The notes under the pieces were generated by a model. The model was not told where the DNA came from, ran no database searches, and saw nothing but the letters and a program-made list of their open reading frames with translations. A program made the translations under genes and the position numbers. This document shows positions 1 to 5,275 of a stretch of 5,275 bases of DNA, one piece after another (within the stretch, counting starts at the first letter, position 1; each line of letters begins with the position of its first letter). This DNA comes from Flavobacteriales bacterium (lineage in GTDB: Bacteria; Bacteroidota; Bacteroidia; Flavobacteriales_D; Crocinitomicaceae), in assembly GCA_018665005.1 (NCBI GenBank), contig JABJEE010000240.1:1-5275 (forward strand). The letters run 5' to 3'.

Positions 1-1719
1 CTCATGGATGGACTTACTATTGTAATCTCACCACTAATCTCATTGATGCAAGACCAGGTTAAACAATTGAATGAAAAAGGAATTAAAGCTACGTGCCTAT
101 ATAGCGGTTTAAGCTACAGAGAAATTGACACTACACTTGATAACGTAAGATTTGGGGATTATAAATTCCTTTATGTTTCACCCGAAAGAATACAAACTCG
201 CATTTTTATTGAACGTTTCAAGCTCATGAACATCGCCTTAATTGTTGTTGATGAAGCCCATTGCATTTCTCAATGGGGTCATGATTTCAGACCAGCCTAC
301 AAAAAGATCAACGAGCTTAGAACACACAAGCCAAATGTCCCAATCGCTGCATTCACAGCAACGGCAACGAATCAAACAAAAACCGATATTATCCAACAAC
401 TAGAATTTAGAAAGTTGGCAATTCATGAAGCTCCTTTCACTCGAGAAAACATCGCCTACAGAATCTATCATTCCGAAGCAAAATCCAGTCGAATTATAGA
501 GTTTTGCTCATCAGTAAAAAACAGTACTGGAATTGTATATTGTCAGACAAGAAAATCAGTCAAAGAACTAACAAACCTACTTTATCAAGAAAAATTATCA
601 TGTAGCGCATATCACGGTGGTATGTCAAAAGAGGAAAGAGAAAAGTCTATGATGAGCTGGATGTCAGGTTCTATTAAGATAATGATTGCTACAAACGCAT
701 TTGGAATGGGAATAGACAAGTCCGATGTTCGGTTTGTTATTCATTATGAAATAAGTGATTCTATTGAAGCTTATTTTCAAGAGGCTGGTCGCGCAGGAAG
801 AGATCAAAAAAAAGCTATAGCATTGGCTTTTTTTAATCAAGAAGATTTACATCGACTAGAAAAAAACCCCATTATAAAATTCCCGCCTACCGAAATGGTG
901 AAAAAAGTATATACGACAATGTGCTCCAAATTAAAAATCGCATTTGGCTCAGGTAAAGATGAGGTTCATGAGCTTGAGTTAAAAAGCCTATGCGAAGCCA
1001 GTAAGTTAGATGCTACTGTTGTTTTTAACAGCCTTAAACTACTTGAGCTAAATGGGATGATTTCTGTGTCGGATGGATTCTATAATCCAACAAGAGTTAA
1101 AATCATGGTTGAAATGACCACCTTATATGATTTTGAGGTTCATCATGAAAAGCTTAAGCCACTCACTCAATATTTGATCCGAAAGCTACCTGGGATTTTT
1201 GAAAACTACAAAAAGATTGATCTCAATCACATTTCATCATTCCTTAAAACAGATAAAAAAAACCTTCACGAAAAACTTGGAAGCCTTCAAAAACTTGGTA
1301 TTATTGATTACATCCCACACTCCAAACAACCAACAATATCTTTTTTGTTAGAAAGGCCACCAAATGATGCATTTATAATGCATCCAGAAATTTATGGTAA
1401 ACGAAAAAAAAACCAAATAAAACAAAACAAAGCTGTTGTTCAGCTCCTTACAGGGCAAGAATGCAACGCCAAATTTGTTCTTGAGTATTTTGATCAAGCT
1501 ACCACAGATTGTGGGACTTGCAATCATTGTGTTAAGAAAAACCTGAACTACAAAAAACCAGAGAAAAAACTATTGGAATTATGCCATGAAAGAACCACTG
1601 TAGCCTGGCTGATGAATCTCTCGGGGATGACTGAAAAGAGTATCAATACATTTGTGAATAATGCACAAAATGAGGAGCTCATTCATATCAATGGTAGATG
1701 GATTCAGAAAAATAAGTAA
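1..1719 (+). CDS. recQ: RecQ-family ATP-dependent DNA helicase (5'-truncated by window edge)
   Basis: This is a 3'-5' superfamily 2 DNA helicase of the RecQ family, which unwinds forks and recombination intermediates in the cytoplasm. The frame is open to base 1, so the Met at base 4 is internal; it sits at the head of motif Ia (TIVISPLISLMQDQV). Numbering from that Met: DEAH box at 83-86, followed by the RecQ aromatic-rich loop (CISQWGHDFRP, 87-97), motif III FTATA at 117-121, motif V (ATNAFGMGID) at 229-238 and motif VI (QEAGRAGRD) at 259-267. A long linker follows, then a zinc-binding Cys set C487, C503, C506, C509 (C-x15-C-x2-C-x2-C) beside LEYF, and a short helical C-terminus. Zinc cysteines this far downstream, without a long HRDC region, fit the short RecQ form of Bacteroidota, usually about 630 residues. 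About 60 residues, including the Walker A motif, should lie upstream. Whether it is the main RecQ or a paralogue cannot be told. Confidence 0.96.
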   Translation, partial: LMDGLTIVISPLISLMQDQVKQLNEKGIKATCLYSGLSYREIDTTLDNVRFGDYKFLYVSPERIQTRIFIERFKLMNIALIVVDEAHCISQWGHDFRPAYKKINELRTHKPNVPIAAFTATATNQTKTDIIQQLEFRKLAIHEAPFTRENIAYRIYHSEAKSSRIIEFCSSVKNSTGIVYCQTRKSVKELTNLLYQEKLSCSAYHGGMSKEEREKSMMSWMSGSIKIMIATNAFGMGIDKSDVRFVIHYEISDSIEAYFQEAGRAGRDQKKAIALAFFNQEDLHRLEKNPIIKFPPTEMVKKVYTTMCSKLKIAFGSGKDEVHELELKSLCEASKLDATVVFNSLKLLELNGMISVSDGFYNPTRVKIMVEMTTLYDFEVHHEKLKPLTQYLIRKLPGIFENYKKIDLNHISSFLKTDKKNLHEKLGSLQKLGIIDYIPHSKQPTISFLLERPPNDAFIMHPEIYGKRKKNQIKQNKAVVQLLTGQECNAKFVLEYFDQATTDCGTCNHCVKKNLNYKKPEKKLLELCHERTTVAWLMNLSGMTEKSINTFVNNAQNEELIHINGRWIQKNK

Positions 1720-1745
1720 ATTAAAATTCATTTAAGACTTTTAAC

Positions 1746-2432
1746 ATGTCATTATCACTTTTCGCACTTGCTATTGCCCCAGGAATAGCCATTTCAATAT
1801 ATATTTACTTGAAGGACAAACATGAAAAAGAGCCATTAAAGCTACTTTTGATCAGCTTTATACTCGGAGCTTTAAGTGTTATTCCGACAACAGTCCTATC
1901 ACTAATTGGAAATTACTTTTTTGACTTTAACCCCAGAAGCAGCTCCTTTTATTTCTCTCTACTTTCTTGCGTGGTTGGAATAGGACTTATAGAGGAGTAT
2001 AGCAAATTTATTTTCGTCAGGTATTACACCTATAAAAAAGAAGATTTTAACGAACCCTTTGATGGCATCGTATACTGCGTAATGGTATCTATGGGATTTG
2101 CAACTATTGAAAACATACTTTATGTATATGATGGAGGACAAACGGTAGCTTTCACAAGAATGTTTACCGCAGTTCCGATGCATGCCATATTTGCCATAAT
2201 CATGGGGTATTATATGGGTATTCAAAAGTTTTACAACAAAAAGGGCTATGCCTTGATAGGACTTTTTTACGCTTCTATCTTACACGGCGTGTATGATTTT
2301 GTAATTATGAATCCTGAAATTTCTGCAGAAATTCAATGGCTTGGTTTTTTAGCTTGTATTATTTTTGGAGTTCGGGTGGCACGTAAATCAATAAAGCTTC
2401 ACCAAGACAATTCTCCATTTAAAGCAAGCTGA
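1746..2432 (+). CDS. PrsW-family intramembrane protease
   Basis: This is a polytopic membrane protein of the PrsW family, which belongs to the wider clan of CPBP/Abi intramembrane proteases. B. subtilis PrsW cuts the anti-sigma factor RsiW; the substrate here is unknown. The 228 residues carry about seven hydrophobic segments (roughly 4-22, 33-54, 68-92, 107-127, 139-160, 166-188, 195-211). Family motifs are intact: EExxK as E83 E84 Y85 S86 K87, then FATIEN with E122 N123, H146 in VPMHAIF, and H180 with D184 in LHGVYD. An early KHEKEP (25-30) follows the first helix, as is usual. The start ATG gives a hydrophobic N-terminus at once, and its leader is A/T-rich with no clear Shine-Dalgarno site. 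It begins 26 bp after the recQ stop with no terminator between, so co-transcription is likely. No anti-sigma or sigma gene is visible nearby. Family assignment is firm, function inferred. Confidence 0.93.
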   Translation: MSLSLFALAIAPGIAISIYIYLKDKHEKEPLKLLLISFILGALSVIPTTVLSLIGNYFFDFNPRSSSFYFSLLSCVVGIGLIEEYSKFIFVRYYTYKKEDFNEPFDGIVYCVMVSMGFATIENILYVYDGGQTVAFTRMFTAVPMHAIFAIIMGYYMGIQKFYNKKGYALIGLFYASILHGVYDFVIMNPEISAEIQWLGFLACIIFGVRVARKSIKLHQDNSPFKAS

Positions 2433-3128
2433 CTATTCGTCTCCCTCACAAGGGATCATGGTGCCATCTTCAGCATAACAGCGGTAACCTGAGGGCTGCC
2501 CATCAAGATATTCAATTTCAATCTTTAAATTTCCGCTAGGATACCATTCTTGACTCGTACCGGTAGCGAACCCTTTGTCATAAACTACCTCAATACTTCG
2601 GCTACCATCTTCATAAAAAGTCTTTGCAATCCCCTGCTCAATACCACCAATAAGCATTACGGTATATTCAATTTTTCCATTCTCAAAATAAAAAGTAATT
2701 CTCCCATTCGGCAATCCTTCTTTAAAAGTCAGTTCTTTCTGTATTTGACCTGAATCGTACCATATTTGAGAAAGGCCTTCTGCCTTACCGTCAAGGTAAA
2801 CCGTTTCGGCTTGTTTATTCCCTGATTCGAACCAACTCCTGCTCTTTCCATCGAGCACTCCTTTTTTATACGATTCCTCTACTTTTCGCTGACCACTCTT
2901 GAACCACTGCTTAGACATGCCGTCAGAAAGCCCATTATCTAGAGTCAAAAGCGCACTAAGCTCTCCAGTCTCATAGCAAACCTTAATAGAACCAGTGTAA
3001 TCATCAGGAACTTCATCAATATAATTTACACCCAAAGCGTCAACTTTATCACATTGAGGTGCTTTCTTTTGAGAAAAACCATAAAACGAAAGAAAGAGAA
3101 AAAGGAAGACTAAATTGACTGATTTCAT
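2433..3128 (-). CDS. Secreted MORN-like (YwqK-type) repeat protein
   Basis: This 231-residue exported protein consists almost entirely of MORN_2/YwqK-type repeats, short beta-hairpin units. I chose the ATG at 3128 because it starts a clean signal peptide (MKS, then a Leu/Phe-rich core ending GFS before Q20); the open frame extends to an ATG at 3185, but that adds 19 residues ahead of the signal. Residues 47-214 form seven consecutive units of exactly 24 residues, each with a W/Y-[FY]-x-[SNDT]-G core and ending in a G-x-x-x-G step. A 17-residue half-unit (215-231) caps the end. Four cysteines flank the array: C26, C51, C217, C227. Automated annotation often calls such proteins 'YwqK family antitoxin', but the signal peptide and lack of a partner toxin argue against that role. 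The gene is convergent with the prsW-like gene, stop against stop. Function is unknown; binding at the envelope or surface is plausible. Confidence 0.9.
   Translation of the reverse strand: MKSVNLVFLFLFLSFYGFSQKKAPQCDKVDALGVNYIDEVPDDYTGSIKVCYETGELSALLTLDNGLSDGMSKQWFKSGQRKVEESYKKGVLDGKSRSWFESGNKQAETVYLDGKAEGLSQIWYDSGQIQKELTFKEGLPNGRITFYFENGKIEYTVMLIGGIEQGIAKTFYEDGSRSIEVVYDKGFATGTSQEWYPSGNLKIEIEYLDGQPSGYRCYAEDGTMIPCEGDE
2487..2990 (-). repeat. Seven tandem 24-residue (72-bp) MORN-like coding repeats
   Basis: This stretch encodes residues 47-214 of the secreted YwqK-type protein as seven contiguous units, each exactly 24 codons long with no insertion or deletion. Unit starts are at residues 47, 71, 95, 119, 143, 167 and 191. 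Position 6 is always Phe or Tyr and positions 9, 20 and 24 are always Gly. The units differ a good deal at other positions, so this is an old protein-level repeat rather than a recent DNA duplication. Confidence 0.88.
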
Positions 3129-3245
3129 AGTTAATATTTGACTTTTAGACGAATTTAGAATAAATAGAGTTGCACTTGAATTCAAAATTTTGATTTTTTA
3201 ATAAAGCTTGATCTAAATGGCTACCCATTGATAATGATAAGCAAA

Positions 3246-3446
3246 TTAGTATGGTAATCGGTTCGATCGAATAATCATGAATACACCAACAATTAGAGTT
3301 GCCACGTACAATCTTCCATAGGGAACATGGGTTAAGGTCTCAATTGGACTCGAATATTTACCGTGGAGTTCATTGAAACCCCAAGCAATTAATAAGCCTG
3401 AGACTATTGCTAAAATGCGACCGGTATAGCTTAAAAAGTTTTTCAT
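3246..3446 (-). CDS. Small two-helix membrane protein, unknown function
   Basis: I do not recognise a family for this 66-residue protein. It has two hydrophobic segments (about 11-24, ILAIVSGLLIAWGF, and 46-59, LYVATLIVGVFMII) joined by a polar loop of about 20 residues. Lys2 and Arg10 lie before the first helix, and the C-terminal tail after the second is basic (R60, R63), which suggests both termini face the cytoplasm. That composition and a clean start at ATG 3446 support a real small inner-membrane protein rather than a chance frame. It is divergent from the 290-residue secreted protein, and a TAnnTTTG-type element sits 11 bp upstream of its start. It lies 117 bp upstream of the YwqK-type gene on the same strand, so the two could share a transcript, though the gap is long for an operon. 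No function can be inferred. Confidence 0.75.
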   Translation of the reverse strand: MKNFLSYTGRILAIVSGLLIAWGFNELHGKYSSPIETLTHVPYGRLYVATLIVGVFMIIRSNRLPY

Positions 3447-3457
3447 TTAATTAAAGA

Positions 3458-3465
3458 CAAAAATA
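3458..3465 (-). promoter_or_regulatory. Candidate Bacteroidota -7 element for the small membrane protein
   Basis: On the minus strand these bases read TATTTTTG, an exact match to the Bacteroidota -7 consensus TAnnTTTG. They lie 11 bp upstream of the ATG at 3446, which would give a very short leader. No TTG was found at the usual -33 spacing, and the region is AT-rich, so this is a candidate only. Confidence 0.4.
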
Positions 3466-3474
3466 CATCAATTT

Positions 3475-3482
3475 TATTTTTG
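3475..3482 (+). promoter_or_regulatory. Candidate Bacteroidota -7 element for the 290-residue secreted protein
   Basis: TATTTTTG here matches TAnnTTTG exactly and lies 31 bp upstream of the ATG at 3514, giving a leader of roughly 25 bases. A clear -33 TTG is missing. It is the mirror image of the minus-strand element at 3458-3465, with nine bases between them. Confidence 0.45.
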
Positions 3483-3513
3483 TTAACTTACAAATAACTT
3501 AAAGTCAAGAGCT

Positions 3514-4386
3514 ATGAGATTTCTAATTGTTTTTCTAATGTCAACGATTGTTTTATTTCAAACGAATGCTCAAATTAAACCTTTAGGAATCCCTATTCAC
3601 TTTTCAGCAGGAGACTGGAAACTCATCAGTGATGATTTTGGCACGAGCATCTTAGGTCACGATAAGGTTGCAGGACCAATTTTCATTATTGAACATGGAT
3701 GCGAAACAATTGACGATCTCAAAAAGTTACTAGACGATGGTTATAAGGAAGAAGGCCTAGAGCTTTTCGCTCAAACAAGCGCACGCTCTATTGATGAAAA
3801 CATGGTAACCATTAATTGGGGAGGATCTATAGAGGGCACTCAGGTCAAATCCGAGGTCATTGGTGTTCTCGGTAAAAACAAATACTGTAGAGGCGTTTCT
3901 ATTGTGACCTTAACACAAGAAGGAACAGACCATTCTAAACAAAAGGAGACCATAAAAAAGATAGCACAGAGTATAAAATACATTCAACCAACTGACCCTC
4001 AAAACTGGACATCAAAATTAAATGGGCATAAATTAGTAGATCGTGAATCTCACTCATCAAGCGATTCTTCTCCTGATGGGAGTTTCTACGTTAGCGTTTC
4101 TTCGAATAGTTCTACCATTTATACCTTCTGCAGTGATGGCTCATTTAGATATGATTATTCATCATATTCTTCGACTTCTGGAAGCGGCTTAGACGCAAAT
4201 ATGAATAAAGACAATGATAGCGCACAAGGAAGCTGGGTAATTGCAACAATTAAAAATACATCAATGGTGAAGTTCATGTATCCATTCGGACTTGTTGAGT
4301 ATAAAGAAATCTCGCGTAAAGAAAGCGGACATTACTATCTAAATGGAAGTCAATACACGAAAGGACCCAGTGACTATTGCGAATAA
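3514..4386 (+). CDS. Secreted two-domain protein of unknown function
   Basis: This 290-residue exported protein starts at the ATG at 3514, which opens a signal peptide (MRFLIVFLMS to TNA, cleavage before Q20). The mature part appears to have two domains. Residues about 24-156 begin GIPIHFSAGDW and alternate beta-like strands with helices, ending in a helix (KQKETIKKIAQSIKY); this resembles the Mog1/PsbP-like layout, which is inference only. Residues about 163-288 begin WTSKLNGHKL, pass through a Ser-rich stretch (180-200), then TFCSDGSFRYDY, a Ser/Gly loop, GSW (239-241) and YYLNGSQY. That order of motifs (W-x3-LxG, C-S-D-G-x-F, G-x-W, LNG-x-x-Y) recalls a small lipocalin-like beta-barrel domain seen in other bacterial secreted proteins, though I cannot name it. 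Cysteines: C63, C125, C206, C289. The gene is divergent from the small membrane protein and convergent, one base apart, with the TonB-C gene. Biochemical role unknown. Confidence 0.88.
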   Translation: MRFLIVFLMSTIVLFQTNAQIKPLGIPIHFSAGDWKLISDDFGTSILGHDKVAGPIFIIEHGCETIDDLKKLLDDGYKEEGLELFAQTSARSIDENMVTINWGGSIEGTQVKSEVIGVLGKNKYCRGVSIVTLTQEGTDHSKQKETIKKIAQSIKYIQPTDPQNWTSKLNGHKLVDRESHSSSDSSPDGSFYVSVSSNSSTIYTFCSDGSFRYDYSSYSSTSGSGLDANMNKDNDSAQGSWVIATIKNTSMVKFMYPFGLVEYKEISRKESGHYYLNGSQYTKGPSDYCE

Positions 4387-4387
4387 C

Positions 4388-4873
4388 TTAATTGAGCTGA
4401 AAGTTTATCGGCAAACGCGCCCTACACCTAACTGTTTTCCTTGCTACTTCTGCAGGAATCCACTTGGGCATTTTTTGAATTACCCTCTTGGCTTCTCTAT
4501 CTAAATCCCTACTTATACCTCTCTCAACTCTGACATTAGAAATTGAACCATCTTTCTCAACAACAAAAGAAAGAAAAACCCTTCCCTGCTGGTTCATTTC
4601 AATGGATGTCTGAGGATAAACTACATTTTTACCGATCCACTTCATCATTCCCCTTGCACCGCAAAGTTCATCTTGCCCCACCACATTACCTAAAGTATCG
4701 TAGCTGTAAAAGATATGACAAGGAAACTTAGCTTCCACATCAGGAAATTCCACAATGTCTGATTTAGCTATTGCCTTCTCCTCCATAACTTGAGGGTCAA
4801 TGGCAATAACCTTGGGCTTATTTTGACCAAATGAATAAAGACCAATAAACAGGAATAACAGGAGTATTTTCAT
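4388..4873 (-). CDS. Secreted TonB C-terminal-domain protein
   Basis: This 161-residue protein ends in a TonB C-terminal domain (about 76-159). The signature runs from MMKWIGKNVVYP (76-87) through QGRVFLSFVVEKDGSISNV (96-114), REAKRVIQKMPKWIPA (126-141) and ends RLPINF (153-158). In classical TonB this domain grips outer-membrane receptors and is tied to the inner membrane by an N-terminal helix and a Pro-rich rod. Here the N-terminus is instead a short signal peptide (MKILLLFLFI to SFG, cleavage before Q17) and there is no Pro-rich spacer, so the product should be a soluble periplasmic TonB-like protein rather than an energy transducer. The FPDVEAKFP segment (43-51) that normally runs into Gly-Gly before the domain is followed by a segment bounded by C52 and C71. 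No exbB, exbD or TonB-dependent receptor gene is visible. A TATATTTG element lies 14 bp upstream. Confidence 0.92.
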   Translation of the reverse strand: MKILLLFLFIGLYSFGQNKPKVIAIDPQVMEEKAIAKSDIVEFPDVEAKFPCHIFYSYDTLGNVVGQDELCGARGMMKWIGKNVVYPQTSIEMNQQGRVFLSFVVEKDGSISNVRVERGISRDLDREAKRVIQKMPKWIPAEVARKTVRCRARLPINFQLN

Positions 4874-4887
4874 AAGCGTATTTTGAA

Positions 4888-4895
4888 CAAATATA
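4888..4895 (-). promoter_or_regulatory. Candidate Bacteroidota -7 element for the TonB-C gene
   Basis: The minus strand reads TATATTTG, matching TAnnTTTG, 14 bp upstream of the ATG at 4873. The -33 TTG is not evident, and the expected -33 region coincides with the hairpin at 4908-4927. If this is the promoter, the leader would be only about 10 bases. Confidence 0.4.
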
Positions 4896-4907
4896 AAAAA
4901 AAGACAG

Positions 4908-4933
4908 AGCCACTTTAACGAGTGGCTTTTCTT
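4908..4933 (+). terminator. Intrinsic terminator-like hairpin, possibly bidirectional
   Basis: A perfect 7-bp stem (AGCCACT, 4908-4914, with AGTGGCT, 4921-4927) encloses a 6-base loop and runs into TTTTCTT on the plus strand. A G-T and an A-T pair can extend the stem to 9 bp. On the minus strand the same stem is followed, after about five bases, by a run of eight T. This is the only hairpin with a T tract that I found in the window. It lies after the TonB-C gene as read on the plus strand, so plus-strand RNA from the 290-residue gene would meet it only after crossing the whole opposing gene. Confidence 0.75.
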
Positions 4934-4953
4934 AATGATTATTCAATCAAATG

Positions 4954-4993
4954 AAGATAAAATTTCTAGTTTATGCTTTTAAAATTTTATCTT
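4954..4993. repeat. 12-bp perfect inverted repeat upstream of endonuclease I
   Basis: AAGATAAAATTT at 4954-4965 is the exact reverse complement of AAATTTTATCTT at 4982-4993, with 16 bases between. The right arm ends 16 bp before the endonuclease I ATG. No T tract follows on either strand, so it does not look like a terminator. It could be a protein-binding operator or an mRNA leader hairpin; the AT-rich arms make the folded form weaker than its length suggests. Confidence 0.6.
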
Positions 4994-5009
4994 GGCCAAA
5001 ACATACGCC

Positions 5010-5275
5010 ATGAAATATACAGCTGTTTTTTTTTCGTTCTTACTCTGTTTTTCTGTTTACAGTCAAATCCCTAATGGATATTATAGTAGCGCTGATGGTT
5101 TAACAGGAATAGACCTAAAATCAGAACTCAATACTGTTATTAAAAATCATATTGAATTTCCATACACGAGCGGCAGTACGGATGTATGGGACATCCTAAA
5201 GGAGACAGACAAAGACCCCGACAACCCGAACAACGTGATTTTGTTGTATTCAGGATGGTCAAAAAATGGAAATCA
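5010..5275 (+). CDS. Secreted endonuclease I (EndA/Vvn-like) family protein, 3'-truncated by window edge
   Basis: The visible 88 codons match the N-terminus of the endonuclease I family (Endonuclease_1), metal-dependent nucleases exported to the periplasm or outside, where they degrade DNA and sometimes RNA for nutrition or against extracellular DNA. The ATG at 5010 starts a signal peptide (MKYTAVFFSF to VYS, cleavage before Q19). The mature start IPNGYYSSADGLTG (20-33) followed by LKSELNTVIKNH (36-47) is the hallmark opening of Bacteroidota members, and VWDILKETDKDPDNPNNV then LLYSGWS (79-84) follow in the expected order. The catalytic His region and any C-terminal type IX secretion sorting domain would lie beyond base 5275 and cannot be checked. 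The gene is divergent from the TonB-C gene; its leader holds a 12-bp inverted repeat. Codon 89 is cut by the edge. Confidence 0.9.
   Translation, partial: MKYTAVFFSFLLCFSVYSQIPNGYYSSADGLTGIDLKSELNTVIKNHIEFPYTSGSTDVWDILKETDKDPDNPNNVILLYSGWSKNGN

Noticed and set aside
4..6. ATG at base 4 as the true start of the RecQ helicase
   Set aside because: The frame is open to base 1 and this Met sits directly at helicase motif Ia; the essential ATP-binding Walker A motif must lie upstream, outside the window.
1959..2225. Minus-strand 88-codon open frame inside the prsW-like gene
   Set aside because: It lies wholly opposite conserved PrsW motifs, is rich in His, Cys, Ser and Tyr as antisense frames often are, and shows no recognisable family.
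2442..2455. Hairpin TCCCT-CACA-AGGGA as a terminator for the prsW-like gene
   Set aside because: The stem is only 5 bp, no T tract follows on either strand, and it lies within the last codons of the YwqK-type gene.
2550..2753. Plus-strand 67-codon open frame opposite the YwqK-type repeats
   Set aside because: It is opposite a clear repeat protein, and its sequence has no domain, signal or family features.
3129..3185. N-terminal extension of the YwqK-type protein from an ATG at 3185
   Set aside because: It puts 19 polar residues in front of a clean signal peptide that starts at the ATG at 3128, and the stretch is AT-rich intergenic-type DNA with a 12-bp palindrome (3182-3193).
3216..3229. 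Hairpin AATGG-CTAC-CCATT as a terminator for the small membrane protein gene
   Set aside because: The stem is 5 bp with few G/C pairs, and the minus-strand sequence after it lacks a continuous T run, so it is too weak to call.
4543..4731. Plus-strand 62-codon open frame opposite the TonB-C gene
   Set aside because: It is opposite the conserved TonB-C coding region and has no recognisable features; a shadow frame.
1..5275. A defence island, mobile element or CRISPR-type system
   Set aside because: RecQ and a nuclease both occur here, but they are far apart on unrelated transcripts, the nuclease is a secreted one, and no integrase, transposase, spacer array or partner genes are present.

Overview
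The window looks like ordinary chromosomal DNA from a member of the Bacteroidota, most likely the Flavobacteriales. Four things point there: AT-rich sequence with A/T-rich leaders and no strong Shine-Dalgarno sites; several TAnnTTTG-type -7 promoter elements; four signal peptides that all place a Gln directly after the predicted cleavage site (the Bacteroidota 'Q-rule'); and the protein families present (short Bacteroidota-type RecQ, signal-peptide TonB-C protein, secreted endonuclease I). Genus cannot be judged from this sequence.

Layout, left to right. (1) A 5'-truncated RecQ-family DNA helicase (+), followed 26 bp later by a PrsW-family intramembrane protease (+), probably co-transcribed. 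(2) A secreted MORN-like (YwqK-type) repeat protein (-), whose stop codon abuts the prsW-like stop with no base between. (3) A 66-residue two-helix membrane protein (-), divergent from (4) a 290-residue secreted protein of unknown function (+). Their shared 67-bp gap holds an inverted pair of promoter-like elements. (5) A secreted TonB C-terminal-domain protein (-), tail-to-tail with gene 4 with a single base between stops. (6) A divergent 136-bp gap holding a clear terminator-like hairpin and a separate 12-bp perfect inverted repeat. (7) The 5' end of a secreted endonuclease I (+), running off the right edge.

The left part is DNA maintenance plus a membrane protease. The rest is a run of envelope or exported proteins (four with signal peptides, one small membrane protein), in alternating orientations and so not one operon. 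I see no integrase, transposase, CRISPR array, tRNA, rRNA, phage or toxin genes, and no convincing new multi-gene system. The points most worth a second look are the two nearly overlapping tail-to-tail gene pairs without terminators between them, the structured intergenic regions, a cysteine-flanked insertion in the TonB-C protein, and the unnamed two-domain secreted protein.
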